64,000 bases of DNA, from NCBI RefSeq assembly GCF_031846185.1, contig NZ_JAVRIF010000003.1, positions 1 through 64,000 of the forward strand, given 5' to 3'. The notes under the pieces were generated by a model. The model was not told where the DNA came from, did no database searches, and worked only from the letters and a program-made list of their open reading frames with translations. This DNA comes from Thalassotalea_H castellviae (GTDB lineage Bacteria > Pseudomonadota > Gammaproteobacteria > Enterobacterales > Alteromonadaceae). Made by a program: the position numbers and the translations under genes. This document shows positions 52,233 to 61,835 of the stretch, one piece after another. Positions within the stretch are counted from its first letter, which is position 1. Each line of letters starts with the position of its first letter.

Positions 52233-53042
52233 ATGTCAGATATTTTAGTAGATATTAAAAATATGACTTTTAAAAGGGACGAACGTATCATTTATGATGA
52301 TATTAGTTTGCAAATCCCGAAAGGAAAAGTCACCGCAATTATGGGACCAAGTGGGATAGGGAAAACTACTTTGTTGCGTCTTATTGGTGGGCAATTAAAA
52401 CCTGAATCGGGCCATATTTACTTTGATAACTTAGATATTCCTTCACTCTCAAGAACAGAACTTTATTCCGCTCGTAAACGAATGAGTATGCTTTTTCAAA
52501 GTGGTGCGTTATTTACGGACATGTCCGTTTATGAAAACGTTGCTTTTCCTATCAGAGAACATTCACAATTATCGGAAGCGATCATTGAAAAAATGGTGTT
52601 GATGAAACTAGAAGCCGTAGGTTTACGGGGTGCACGGTTTTTGAAGCCAAGTGAACTTTCTGGTGGTATGGCTAGGCGTGCAGCCTTAGCACGAGCGATT
52701 GCCTTAGATCCCGAACTTATTTTATATGATGAACCGTTTGCCGGCCAGGACCCTATTTCGATGGGGGTGATTGTTCGGTTGATTCGTGCATTAAACGATG
52801 CATTAGGCTTGACTTCAGTTGTCGTTTCACATGATGTGCCTGAAGTAATGAGTATCGCCGACTATATCTATATTATCGCCGAGCAAAAAATTATTGGTCA
52901 TGGTACGCCAGAGCAAATTGCACAGCAAACTTCTCCTTTAGTGCAACAATTCGTCAAAGGTGAGGCAGATGGTCCAGTACCTTTTCATTATCAAGCGCAA
53001 CCTTATCAAGAAGAGCTATTGGGTAAGGATACGTCATCATGA
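52233..53042 (+). CDS. mlaF: Phospholipid transport ATPase MlaF
   Basis: A 269-residue ABC ATPase: Walker A MGPSGIGKTTLLRLIGG, signature ELSGGMARRAALARAIAL, Walker B LILYDEPFAGQDP. It energises retrograde/anterograde phospholipid movement between the membranes as part of MlaFEDB. Its stop overlaps mlaE by 4 bases. Confidence 0.94.
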   Translation: MSDILVDIKNMTFKRDERIIYDDISLQIPKGKVTAIMGPSGIGKTTLLRLIGGQLKPESGHIYFDNLDIPSLSRTELYSARKRMSMLFQSGALFTDMSVYENVAFPIREHSQLSEAIIEKMVLMKLEAVGLRGARFLKPSELSGGMARRAALARAIALDPELILYDEPFAGQDPISMGVIVRLIRALNDALGLTSVVVSHDVPEVMSIADYIYIIAEQKIIGHGTPEQIAQQTSPLVQQFVKGEADGPVPFHYQAQPYQEELLGKDTSS

Positions 53043-53815
53043 ATATACTGATTTTATTGGGGCGTAAAGTTCTTGGACGTATCTCGGCATTAGGACGTGC
53101 CATATTAATGCTAGGCTCTGCCTTGTTACATGTGCCAAATGTAAAAAAAGGCTTTCCATTATTGATGAAACAGCTTTATTCAGTGGGGGTTTTATCATTA
53201 GTTATCGTGTTAGTTTCTGGGTTGTTTATTGGTATGGTTTTAGCCCTGCAAGGCTATACAATTTTGGTGGGTTATGGTGCAGAAGCCAGTTTAGGCCCTA
53301 TGGTTGCTCTTTCATTATTGCGAGAGTTAGGTCCCGTGGTCGCGGCATTATTATTCGCCGGGCGAGCTGGCTCAGCATTGACCGCCGAAATAGGCTTAAT
53401 GAAAGCAACAGAACAATTATCTAGTTTAGAAATGATGGCAATAGATCCACTTCGCCGGGTAATTGCTCCTAGGTTTTGGGCGGGTTTTATTTCTTTACCT
53501 TTACTTGCTGCCATTTTTTCGGCGGTTGGTATTTTAGGGGCACATTTGGTTGGGGTTGATTGGTTAGGCGTTGATGGCGGTACTTTTTGGTCAGTAATGC
53601 AAGCTCAAGTTTCCTTAGAAAAAGATATTTTAAATGGCGTGATAAAAAGCATTGTTTTTGCCTTTGTTGTTACATGGATTGCCGTTTATAAAGGTTATGA
53701 TTGTGAGCCTACCTCAGAAGGTATTAGCCGTGCAACCACGGCAACTGTGGTACAATCATCCTTATTAGTATTAGGTTTAGATTTTATTTTAACGGCGTTA
53801 ATGTTTGCAAATTAA
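53039..53815 (+). CDS. mlaE: Phospholipid transport permease MlaE
   Basis: A 258-residue inner-membrane permease with five to six helices. Family motifs are SGLFIGMVLALQGY, ELGPVVAALLFAGRAGSALTAEIG and TEQLSSLEMMAIDPLRRVIAPRF. It forms the MlaFEDB core and follows mlaF with an ATGA overlap. Confidence 0.94.
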   Translation: MNILILLGRKVLGRISALGRAILMLGSALLHVPNVKKGFPLLMKQLYSVGVLSLVIVLVSGLFIGMVLALQGYTILVGYGAEASLGPMVALSLLRELGPVVAALLFAGRAGSALTAEIGLMKATEQLSSLEMMAIDPLRRVIAPRFWAGFISLPLLAAIFSAVGILGAHLVGVDWLGVDGGTFWSVMQAQVSLEKDILNGVIKSIVFAFVVTWIAVYKGYDCEPTSEGISRATTATVVQSSLLVLGLDFILTALMFAN

Positions 53816-53862
53816 TCGCAATATTAACCTGAGTGTTTATTTTTTAGAGTGTGGTGTCTGAC

Positions 53863-54333
53863 ATGGTGTCGAAAAAAGTTGAGTTATTCGTAGGGTTATT
53901 TGCTGCATTGGGTATAGCAGCTCTACTCATGTTATCGTTAAAGGTTGCCGATAGTGGTATATCAGGCAATGGCAAGACTTATCAACTCTATGCTAAGTTT
54001 GACAATATTGGTGGTTTAAAAGTTCGCTCTCCTATTAAAGTAGGTGGCGTAGTTGTTGGCCGCGTCAGTAACATTAGTTTAGACGCTGAAGATTATACTC
54101 CGGTAGTGACATTAGATATTTATGCGGAGTATGATAATTTTTCGGAAGCAACGTCTGTGTCAATTTTAACGTCTGGTTTATTAGGTGAACAATATATTGG
54201 TTTGTTACCTGGATTTATTGATGAATCAGTCGAAACCTTAGTTTCGGGGGATTATATTGAAGATACTAAACCTGCTTTAGTGTTAGAAGAATTAATCGGA
54301 CAATTTTTATTTAGCCAAGGGAGTGGCGATTAA
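53863..54333 (+). CDS. mlaD: Phospholipid transport substrate-binding protein MlaD
   Basis: A 156-residue bitopic protein: an N-terminal helix (about 7-27) and one MCE domain (YQLYAKFDNIGGLKVRSPIK, GGVVVGRVSNI), then a hexamer-forming tail (TKPALVLEELIGQFLF). ATG 53863 matches the family; a GTG at 53851 would add four residues. It forms the periplasmic ring of the complex. Confidence 0.93.
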   Translation: MVSKKVELFVGLFAALGIAALLMLSLKVADSGISGNGKTYQLYAKFDNIGGLKVRSPIKVGGVVVGRVSNISLDAEDYTPVVTLDIYAEYDNFSEATSVSILTSGLLGEQYIGLLPGFIDESVETLVSGDYIEDTKPALVLEELIGQFLFSQGSGD

Positions 54334-55064
54334 TGTTGGTGTTAAGAAAGTCAAATACGATGAAAAAAATAGTCACTTTTGGGTTAGGGATTAGTGTTAG
54401 CTTATTTGGTGTAGCAAGTGATTTTGAACAGCCGTTGTCGAAAATTTCTCCTGAAATGGTGAGTTTTGTTGCGTTAGCACCAGCAGGTGGTACTTCTATT
54501 AACGTTGATAAAAAAGACCCGTATAAAATGATCAAAACGGTGGCTGATATCACGTTTAAACGGTTTGCAAACGAACAAACTGCAATCCAAAAAAATCCAA
54601 ACATTTTAAAGGATATTGTTCGTGAAGAATTGATCCCTTACATTAATTACCAATATGCCGCGTTTAAGGTTATTGGCAGTAATTTCAAAAAAACGAATAA
54701 AGCTGAACGCGCTGAATTTGTTCCTGTGTTTAGAGATTACTTGATCACTTCTTATGCACAAGTATTTACCTTATATAAAAACCAACAAGTTATTTTTGCT
54801 CCAGCAAAAGACTTTAGCAATGATAAGGTAGTCGCCGTTAATACCAGTGTGATTGAGCCTGGACGGTCTCCCATTGATATTTCATTTCGAGTTCGTAAAA
54901 GTAGCAAAACACAAGAATGGAAAGCTTATGATATGGTCGCTGAAGGGGTGAGTTTACTCGATAGTAAACAAGCTGAATTAAGCAGTTTAATTCGTCAAAA
55001 AGGCTTACCACATGTGACTGAGATGCTAAAAGAAAAAGCGCAAAAAACGATTGTCTTTAAATAA
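54333..55064 (+). CDS. mlaC: Periplasmic phospholipid carrier MlaC
   Basis: A 243-residue secreted protein. A start at 54333 (TAATG overlap with mlaD, AAGGGAG upstream) gives a signal peptide ending near residue 31 (FGVASDF); ATG 54360 would give a standard one and is a possible alternative. The Tol-Tol-Ttg2-type fold is seen in IVREELIPYINYQYAAFKVIG and FVPVFRDYLITSYAQVFTLY. It shuttles phospholipid between the MlaA complex and MlaD. Confidence 0.92.
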   Translation: MLVLRKSNTMKKIVTFGLGISVSLFGVASDFEQPLSKISPEMVSFVALAPAGGTSINVDKKDPYKMIKTVADITFKRFANEQTAIQKNPNILKDIVREELIPYINYQYAAFKVIGSNFKKTNKAERAEFVPVFRDYLITSYAQVFTLYKNQQVIFAPAKDFSNDKVVAVNTSVIEPGRSPIDISFRVRKSSKTQEWKAYDMVAEGVSLLDSKQAELSSLIRQKGLPHVTEMLKEKAQKTIVFK

Positions 55065-55077
55065 GGATGTTTCATTG

Positions 55078-55368
55078 ATGATCGAAATCAAACAACAAGA
55101 TAACCAGTTACTCATTTGCGGTGCTCTAACGCGTAAAACAATTAATCCCGCCTTTGAGAAAAAAGCAAGTCAGCTGTTTACTCAGTCAGTGAATGTATTA
55201 GATTTGGCTTCCGTGTCTCATGTCGATACTGCTGGTTTAGCTTGGTTATTACAGGTATTAGCTCAAGCAAAAAAACATCACACAAACCTGCATTTTACTA
55301 ACTTACCTCAAGAATTGCTTAAGATTGCAAAATTAACGGCGGTAGATACTTTTTTACCGATAAAATAA
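55078..55368 (+). CDS. mlaB: STAS-domain protein MlaB
   Basis: A 96-residue cytosolic STAS protein with VLDLASVSHVDTAGLAWLLQVL, the conserved Thr/Ser loop of MlaB. It stabilises the MlaFE core. ATG 55078 has AAGGATG about 8 bases upstream; a longer TTG start inside mlaC is unlikely. Confidence 0.9.
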   Translation: MIEIKQQDNQLLICGALTRKTINPAFEKKASQLFTQSVNVLDLASVSHVDTAGLAWLLQVLAQAKKHHTNLHFTNLPQELLKIAKLTAVDTFLPIK

Positions 55369-55450
55369 TCTAACTCTCGTCACAGACAATCGTTTTACTC
55401 AAAGGTAATTGAGGTTATAATCCCTGTAATTTATTTTCTGGGAGAACTAA

Positions 55451-55708
55451 GTGGAAGTTTCTGAAATTGAAAAGCTAATCAACGACGCATTAACGTTGGA
55501 TGAGCTTCATGTTAAATTTGATGGTTCGCAGTGTACTATAATCGCCGTTGCTGATTTTTTAGGTGAACTTAGTCGTGTTAAAAAGCAACAAACAGTTTAT
55601 GCTCCGCTTGCACAAGTGATTAATGAAGGCATAATACATGCTGTAACCATCAAAACATTTACGACTTCTGATTGGAAGCGTGAAAAAATGTTTAACTTAC
55701 CCCTTTAA
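55451..55708 (+). CDS. ibaG: BolA-family protein IbaG
   Basis: An 85-residue BolA-like protein. The Cys and His ligands expected for glutaredoxin-linked iron-sulfur binding appear in FDGSQCTIIAVADFL and EGIIHAVTIKTFT. The start is GTG with GGGAG 7 bases upstream. It sits between mlaB and murA as in other gammaproteobacteria. Confidence 0.92.
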   Translation: MEVSEIEKLINDALTLDELHVKFDGSQCTIIAVADFLGELSRVKKQQTVYAPLAQVINEGIIHAVTIKTFTTSDWKREKMFNLPL

Positions 55709-55735
55709 ATCCCGTTAACAAAAAAGAAGAGCCCT

Positions 55736-56998
55736 TTGGACGCATTTAAAATTATTGGCGGTAAGCCAATGCAAGGTGAAGTCACCATTTCTGGCGCGAA
55801 AAATGCTGCCTTACCCATCCTGATGGCAACATTGCTTTCAGAGACACCGATACACATCACCAATGTACCTCGCCTTAATGATATTGAAACAAGCATAAAA
55901 TTATTGTCTCAATTAGGTGCAACCGTGACTTGGACTGATGAAAATAGTCTATTGATTGATGCGAGTAAGGTAGATCAGCATAAAGCGTCTTATGAATTAG
56001 TCAAAACGATGCGTGCCTCTATATTGGTATTAGGGCCATTGCTAGCAAGGTTTGGTCATGCCGAAGTGTCCTTGCCTGGAGGCTGTGCAATTGGTGCTAG
56101 GCCCGTGAACTTACATATTCATGGCTTAAAATTAATGGGGGCTGACATAGAGGTAGAGAACGGTTATATCGTTGCGCGTAATAATGGTCGCTTGCAAGGG
56201 GCGAATATTTTTATGGACACTGTCAGTGTGACCGGCACCGAAAACTTAATGATGGCAGCCGCTTTAGCTGAAGGCGTTACGGTTATTGAAAATGCTGCGC
56301 GTGAGCCTGAAATTGTTGATTTAGCCAATTGTTTAAACGCTATGGGAGCCAAAGTCTCAGGAGCGGGTACAGATACATTGAGTATAGAAGGTGTGGCCCA
56401 ATTAAACGGCAGTGAATATAGTGTAATGCCGGACCGAATCGAAACGGGTACTTTTCTGGTGGCTGCGGCAGTAACTCAAGGTAAAGTAAAATGTTTAAAT
56501 ACGGATCCAACAGCCTTAGATGCGGTATTAAGTAAGTTACAAGAGGCCGGTGCAGAAATTACTACCGGTGAAAATTGGATAGAGTTAGCAATGAATAGCA
56601 GGCCAAAAGCCGTGAATATTAGAACGGCTCCTCATCCTGCTTTCCCTACCGATATGCAAGCGCAGTTTGTGACTTTAAATGTCATTGCCGAAGGTACAGC
56701 TACCACGACAGAAACTATTTTTGAAAACCGTTTTATGCATGTGCCTGAATTACAGCGCATGGGTGCTGATATCACTTTAGAAGGGAACACTGCAATTACC
56801 ACTGGCGTTGATAGCTTAAATGGAGCCCAAGTTATGGCGACAGATTTAAGAGCTTCGGCGAGTTTAGTGATTGCTGGACTGGTTGCTACAACCGAAACAC
56901 AAGTTGATCGTATCTATCATATTGATCGGGGTTACCAACATATTGAAGATAAGTTACAAGCTTTAGGGGCAAATATCACCCGCATTAAAGCGAGTTAA
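55736..56998 (+). CDS. murA: UDP-N-acetylglucosamine 1-carboxyvinyltransferase MurA
   Basis: A 420-residue enzyme for the first committed step of peptidoglycan synthesis. It has DAFKIIGGKPMQGEVTISGA at the start (TTG start codon, AAGAAGAG upstream) and the catalytic-Cys loop LPGGCAIGARPVNLHIHGL near residue 115, which is the fosfomycin target. FPTDMQAQF and ENRFMHVPELQRMGAD follow. A strong terminator ends the operon. Confidence 0.95.
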   Translation: MDAFKIIGGKPMQGEVTISGAKNAALPILMATLLSETPIHITNVPRLNDIETSIKLLSQLGATVTWTDENSLLIDASKVDQHKASYELVKTMRASILVLGPLLARFGHAEVSLPGGCAIGARPVNLHIHGLKLMGADIEVENGYIVARNNGRLQGANIFMDTVSVTGTENLMMAAALAEGVTVIENAAREPEIVDLANCLNAMGAKVSGAGTDTLSIEGVAQLNGSEYSVMPDRIETGTFLVAAAVTQGKVKCLNTDPTALDAVLSKLQEAGAEITTGENWIELAMNSRPKAVNIRTAPHPAFPTDMQAQFVTLNVIAEGTATTTETIFENRFMHVPELQRMGADITLEGNTAITTGVDSLNGAQVMATDLRASASLVIAGLVATTETQVDRIYHIDRGYQHIEDKLQALGANITRIKAS

Positions 56999-57081
56999 GT
57001 TTTCAAGAAAACTTATATTTTGGTTCATAAGTGTTTTAGTTTAAGTGTAAAAATAAGCTAGGCATTTGTGATGAAATAGCT

Positions 57082-57120
57082 AAGCGCTACTATTTTTCGA
57101 CAGTAGCGCTTTTTACTTTT
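57082..57120 (+). terminator. Terminator after murA
   Basis: A 10-bp stem (AAGCGCTACT / AGTAGCGCTT) with a 10-base loop is followed by TTTTACTTTT. Confidence 0.9.
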
Positions 57121-57189
57121 ATCCTGCTGTAAATTTCCCTATTTCTGGTGCTATATTTCCCTTTCAGCTCAACAGGCATTTTTTATAAT

Positions 57190-58254
57190 TTAATTAGGTC
57201 GTTTTTCAAGAATTGTCACTTTAATATCAACCGATTTTTTATCACGGTAAATTTTAAAATTCAGTTCTGTACCAGGATTCGTTTCAGCAACAATATCAAG
57301 AGCTTGTGTCGTGCTTTCAATTGGGGTATCTGAAATTTGATAAACGATATCGCCAACCTTTAAGCCGGCATTATATGCTGGACTATTCGGTTCTACCGCT
57401 GTAATCGTAAAGCCTTTGGCATTTTGGTTATAATTTCTTGAAACGACCCCTAACCAACCTCGTATCACGCGACCATGCTCGATAATTTTTTGCATCACCT
57501 TAAAAGCCAACTCATATGGCACCGCAAATGAAATCCCTTGAATGTCTTGATTAGGATTAAGCTCACTGAATTTCAATGAATTTATACCAACTAATACGCC
57601 ATTTGAATTCACTAATGCACCGCCTGAATTACCTTGGTTTATTGCTGCATCTATTTGTAAAAACTGTAAATAACTCGTATTACTCAGTCCGCTTCTCCCA
57701 GTGGCACTAATAATACCTTGAGTAATGGTTTGTCCTAAATTCAGTGGATTGCCAATAGCTAAAACCACATCACCGGCTAACGACTGCTGGTTAATATTTT
57801 GTGGGATCACGGGGAGATTACTAGCATCCACTTTTAAAACGGCTAAGTCGGTATAAAGGTCGTAACCTATCACTTCAGCGTGGAACACTTGACCATTTTG
57901 TAATAAAACATTTATTAAAGTAGCATTTTGAACAACATGGTAATTCGTTAATAAATAACCATTACTGTCCATAATAACCCCTGAGCCTAACCGGGTTGTT
58001 TTACGTTGTGAATGTGCGTAATTTGGGTTTGTCTGAATTTCTTCAGAATAAATATTTACTACGGCAGGGCTTGAGGCTTGCACTGCTTTCGCAAAAGAAA
58101 TAGCCGGTTGATTTTCATCACTTGACTGAAAGATATTCCACCAGTCATTGTTGCCTTGACGTAATTCAGGAATGAGTAAAAGCATCACAACTGCGATAAT
58201 TACTCCATAACTTGCTGAGTTTAAGATATATTTTAGTGCGTTTAGTATTTTCAA
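57190..58254 (-). CDS. degS: Periplasmic site-1 protease DegS
   Basis: A 354-residue inner-membrane-anchored serine protease: one N-terminal helix (about 13-28), trypsin-like domain with His in LLTNYHVVQNATLI, Asp in YDLYTDLAVLKVD and Ser in AINQGNSGGALVNSNG, and a single PDZ domain (about 255-340). It senses misfolded outer-membrane proteins and cuts RseA to release sigma-E. It follows degQ on the same strand. Confidence 0.93.
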   Translation of the reverse strand: MKILNALKYILNSASYGVIIAVVMLLLIPELRQGNNDWWNIFQSSDENQPAISFAKAVQASSPAVVNIYSEEIQTNPNYAHSQRKTTRLGSGVIMDSNGYLLTNYHVVQNATLINVLLQNGQVFHAEVIGYDLYTDLAVLKVDASNLPVIPQNINQQSLAGDVVLAIGNPLNLGQTITQGIISATGRSGLSNTSYLQFLQIDAAINQGNSGGALVNSNGVLVGINSLKFSELNPNQDIQGISFAVPYELAFKVMQKIIEHGRVIRGWLGVVSRNYNQNAKGFTITAVEPNSPAYNAGLKVGDIVYQISDTPIESTTQALDIVAETNPGTELNFKIYRDKKSVDIKVTILEKRPN

Positions 58255-58353
58255 AATTGTAAGGTTATCGACAAAATATACTGCAGATTAACATAGATTG
58301 TTGATAACCAAAAAGTAGAAGTGAGGTTTTTTAGCTTTTTCCTCGTACAAAAG

Positions 58354-58382
58354 AAAAGCGACTTATTCCCTAAGCCGCTTTT
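58354..58382 (-). terminator. Terminator after degQ
   Basis: A 12-bp stem with one mismatch (AAAAGCGACTTA / TAAGCCGCTTTT) is followed by a T-rich run on the minus strand. Confidence 0.75.
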
Positions 58383-58429
58383 GTTGATGTACCCTTAGTT
58401 ATAACTAAGAATGATTACATGAATATTAC

Positions 58430-59791
58430 TTATCTGATGCGAATAAATAAGTTGGTATTTCCACGTATAATTTTAAGTAATGAAATACCTTTATTATCTT
58501 TTAAGTAATCACGTAGCTCTGCTATGTTGGTAACTCGGTGTCTGTTTACGCCACTGATAATATCACCAGCTCTTAACCCTATCATTGCTGCTGGGGTGTC
58601 TGCTTCAACGGCTTTTATTGCTACACCAAACCCTTTACTGTTATTTTCAAGTTCAGCCCCTTCAAGCATTCTATGAATACTGGCAGGTTCAACGTTGGCC
58701 GTTTCAGCTTTTTTCAAGACAACTGTATAGGTTTCTTCATCACCATCAGCTTTAATGACACTCAGTTTTACCTCGTTGCCTGCGCCAATCGCCCCTATTT
58801 TTCCGCGTAATTCACTAAATGACTTAATGCGTTTACCATTTACTTTGGTGATCACATCACCTGCTTCTATGCCAGCGATTTGTGCAGCAGAGTCTTCCAC
58901 TACTTGCTCAACGAATGCACCTTGTGCACCTTCTAGCTCCATTGCTTTGGCAAATTCACCGGTAACACTTCGACCTGATACGCCCAATACACCCCGGCGA
59001 ACTTCGCCAAATTCAATAATTTGGTCAACTAAGCTTTTCACCATATTACTTGGAATGGCAAATCCGATTCCGACATTTCCACCGTTCGGGCCGATAATAG
59101 CGGTATTAATACCGATTAACTCACCACGTAAATTAATTAAAGCACCACCAGAGTTACCACTGTTGATTGCTGCATCCGTTTGAATGAAATCTTCAAAATT
59201 ATCAGCATTTAAACCACTGCGACCTAATGCACTGACGATACCGGATGTGACGGTTTGTCCTAGGCCAAATGGACTACCGATTGCCACCGCGAAGTCACCG
59301 ACTCTTAATTTATCTGAATCGGCAATAGTGACTGCTGTTAAGTTTTTTGAATCAACTTGAAGTAGGGCAATATCACTACTTTCATCGGCGCCTATTTTTG
59401 TTGCTTCAATTTGGCGGCCATCTTTCAGCGTTATTTGTATCTCATCTGCTTCGTTGATGACATGGTTATTTGTGACGATATAACCTTTGTCAGCATCAAT
59501 GATGACGCCAGAGCCAAGTCCTTGAAAAGGTCTTTCTCGTGTAGGGTTTTGTTGGCGAGGATTGCCGAAGAAAAACTTAAAAGCATCGGGGATATTCCTT
59601 TGTTGTACTTCATGTGTACCTCGAACAGAAATAAGCACAACCGCCGGCGTTACTTCTTCTAGCATAGGCGCCAAACTTGGCACTTTTTGGCCACTCACAG
59701 AAAAAGGGAGATTAGCTTGAGCAGGTAAACTCGTTAAAGCTAAACTACTGGTAAGTAAAACGCTGCTGATTAAAACTGACATTTTATTCAT
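58430..59791 (-). CDS. degQ: Periplasmic serine protease/chaperone DegQ (DegP family)
   Basis: A 453-residue secreted protease. The signal peptide ends near residue 27 (LPAQANLPF). The triad is His in YIVTNNHVINEADE, Asp in DESSDIALLQVD and Ser in TDAAINSGNSGGALINL. Two PDZ domains cover about 255-350 and 365-450. The length fits DegQ rather than DegP. ATG 59791 is preferred to a GTG at 59803 that overlaps GGAG. It lies between zapG and degS, the usual order. Confidence 0.93.
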   Translation of the reverse strand: MNKMSVLISSVLLTSSLALTSLPAQANLPFSVSGQKVPSLAPMLEEVTPAVVLISVRGTHEVQQRNIPDAFKFFFGNPRQQNPTRERPFQGLGSGVIIDADKGYIVTNNHVINEADEIQITLKDGRQIEATKIGADESSDIALLQVDSKNLTAVTIADSDKLRVGDFAVAIGSPFGLGQTVTSGIVSALGRSGLNADNFEDFIQTDAAINSGNSGGALINLRGELIGINTAIIGPNGGNVGIGFAIPSNMVKSLVDQIIEFGEVRRGVLGVSGRSVTGEFAKAMELEGAQGAFVEQVVEDSAAQIAGIEAGDVITKVNGKRIKSFSELRGKIGAIGAGNEVKLSVIKADGDEETYTVVLKKAETANVEPASIHRMLEGAELENNSKGFGVAIKAVEADTPAAMIGLRAGDIISGVNRHRVTNIAELRDYLKDNKGISLLKIIRGNTNLFIRIR

Positions 59792-59871
59792 ATGTAAGGA
59801 CACTCCAAAAAGACATTAATACAAAAAAATATAAATACTCAATTAAAGACGTTAACCTGTGAACTAAGTTC

Positions 59872-60336
59872 CTAATTTTCAATATTGCTATTTGTAACAG
59901 ATTGTTTCTTATCAGCAAAAAGCCCGCTTGCTTCACCTGAATAATCGAGTGGCGCTTCCGTGACTTCATTATCGCTTTTACGTTCTTCTTTATTGTGTCG
60001 AAGCGCAACAGTTTGAGCTAATTGTTCTTGGGTTTCTTTCGAGAAAAAAGGCATTGCGTCGCTTTCTTTAGGCGTCGCTTTTTGCAATAACTGCGTACTT
60101 TGCTCCATTTGCTGCATCGCTTTTTGGCAGGTGTTATTCATTTGCTCTAACAATTCTTTTGAATGATCTAAATGCTCAGCAACATCCACTTTATATTGCG
60201 CCAAAGAGGCTTCACTTTGATTTACTTTTTCTGCAAGCTTTTGATTTTCTTGATTAGAAGCAGATAAAAATCTACTTGCAAAAAAGCCTACAGTTGAGCC
60301 AACGACAAAAATGATGATTCCAATAACGATATCCAT
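59872..60336 (-). CDS. zapG: Cell-division/envelope protein ZapG (YhcB)
   Basis: A 154-residue protein: one N-terminal helix (about 2-22, IVIGIIIFVVGSTVGFFASRF), a coiled coil (about 28-85), and a polar tail. This matches the DUF1043/YhcB family, which links division and envelope growth. ATG 60336 puts the helix at the start; the frame upstream is probably untranslated. It is divergent from zapE. Confidence 0.88.
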   Translation of the reverse strand: MDIVIGIIIFVVGSTVGFFASRFLSASNQENQKLAEKVNQSEASLAQYKVDVAEHLDHSKELLEQMNNTCQKAMQQMEQSTQLLQKATPKESDAMPFFSKETQEQLAQTVALRHNKEERKSDNEVTEAPLDYSGEASGLFADKKQSVTNSNIEN

Positions 60337-60519
60337 AAGCTTTTTACCTTTTATTTTGTTGCGGAAAATTGTATTCACATTAAAAATTGGTGAAAATAGA
60401 GATTAACACACTGCTTTTGTTTTTGCTTGCAGCTAAACGTTTTATCCTATTAGCAAATATGTATGCAAATATGTTTTTTTCAAGCAAAAACAAGCTTAAA
60501 TAATAGATTATATTCACAG

Positions 60520-61635
60520 ATGATTACGCTTTCCCCACTCGAAAAATATAGAGAAGACCTAAACCGCGATGATTTTCAATATGATGCCGCTCAAGAGAAT
60601 GCGGTTAAAAATTTACAACGTTTATATGAATGTTTACAAAGTAAGCCACTACCGGTAACGGGTTTTAAAAAAGTTTTCAATCGTTGGAAACGCGTTGTCG
60701 CGAAAGCTGAAATTAAGCCTGTTCAAGGCATTTATTTTTGGGGAGGTGTTGGTCGAGGCAAAACTTATTTAGTTGATACTTTTTATGACTGTTTGCCGTT
60801 TAAAAATAAAATGCGAGTACATTTTCATCGCTTTATGCACAGGGTTCACCAAGAATTAGAAGGCTTAACTGGGCAATCAGATCCGTTAAAAATTATTGCT
60901 AAACGTTTCGCACAAGAAACGTGTATTATTTGTTTCGATGAGTTTTTTGTATCAGACATCACAGATGCCATGATCTTAGGAACCTTGTTTGAAGAATTGT
61001 TTGCCCACAATGTAACCTTAGTGGCAACGTCGAATATTATACCTGATGAGCTTTATCGTAATGGCTTGCAACGAGAAAGATTTTTACCCGCCATTAAATT
61101 AATTAACCAACATTGTGATGTTATTAATGTTGATAGTGGCGTCGATTATCGATTGAGAACGTTAGAGCAAGCTGAAATTTATCATGCGCCGCTGGATGAA
61201 AAAGCCGATGAAAATTTACATCGTTATTTCGATCAACTTTCAATTGAAGTTGGTGTAAACAATAAAGCTATTGAAATAAACAACCGCGAATTAGCCACGA
61301 TCAAAGCTTCTGATGGTATTGTTTATTTTGAGTTTTCTGAATTGTGCGAGTCAGCTCGAAGCCAAAATGATTATATGGAAATTAGCCGTTTATTCCATAC
61401 AGTATTAGTTGCTAATGTCACTCAAATGAATGTAGACAGTGATGACGCCGCTAGGAGGTTTATTGCTATGGTTGATGAGTTTTATGAGCGTAAAGTTAAG
61501 TTAATTATTTCAGCCGAAGTCGTGATGGAAGAATTATATACGACAGGTGGTTTAGTCTTTGAATTCAAACGTTGTTTGAGTCGTTTACAGGAAATGCAAT
61601 CTCATGATTATCTTGCTTCGGAGCATTTGCCTTAA
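60520..61635 (+). CDS. zapE: Cell-division ATPase ZapE
   Basis: A 371-residue AFG1-type AAA-like ATPase: Walker A GIYFWGGVGRGKTYLVDTFY, HFHRFMHRVHQEL, Walker B IICFDEFFVSDITDAM, and LVATSNIIPDELYRNGLQRERF. It binds FtsZ under low-oxygen or stress conditions in E. coli. ATG 60520 matches the family start; upstream residues in the frame are not conserved in type. Confidence 0.93.
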   Translation: MITLSPLEKYREDLNRDDFQYDAAQENAVKNLQRLYECLQSKPLPVTGFKKVFNRWKRVVAKAEIKPVQGIYFWGGVGRGKTYLVDTFYDCLPFKNKMRVHFHRFMHRVHQELEGLTGQSDPLKIIAKRFAQETCIICFDEFFVSDITDAMILGTLFEELFAHNVTLVATSNIIPDELYRNGLQRERFLPAIKLINQHCDVINVDSGVDYRLRTLEQAEIYHAPLDEKADENLHRYFDQLSIEVGVNNKAIEINNRELATIKASDGIVYFEFSELCESARSQNDYMEISRLFHTVLVANVTQMNVDSDDAARRFIAMVDEFYERKVKLIISAEVVMEELYTTGGLVFEFKRCLSRLQEMQSHDYLASEHLP

Positions 61636-61668
61636 ACTATAATTCAGTGATTAATTAAAATTTTGTTA

Positions 61669-61700
61669 AAAAAAACACCGAAACAACGCGGTGTTTTTTT
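61669..61700 (+). terminator. Terminator after zapE
   Basis: AAAAAAACACCG and CGGTGTTTTTTT form a 12-bp stem with an 8-base loop that runs into the T stretch. Confidence 0.9.
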
Positions 61701-61718
61701 ATGCCAATTTTTTACGGG

Positions 61719-61766
61719 TTACTATATCTTGTGTTTTTGTTTGATTTAGATCGCAATATATAGTGC
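61719..61766 (+). promoter_or_regulatory. Two NrdR-like boxes in front of nrdJ
   Basis: Box 1 (61719-61734, TTACTATATCTTGTGT) and box 2 (61751-61766, TCGCAATATATAGTGC) each agree with the NrdR consensus acaCwAtATaTwGtgt at about 13 of 16 positions by my count. Their starts are 32 bases apart, the three-turn spacing usual for NrdR pairs. They lie 70-117 bases before the ATG. Confidence 0.75.
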
Positions 61767-61835
61767 TTTGGCTTTGCCCCTTTCTTTTTTTCAGTATGAT
61801 GTTGAAAAAAATGATAACAATTAAAGGGGAGATAT

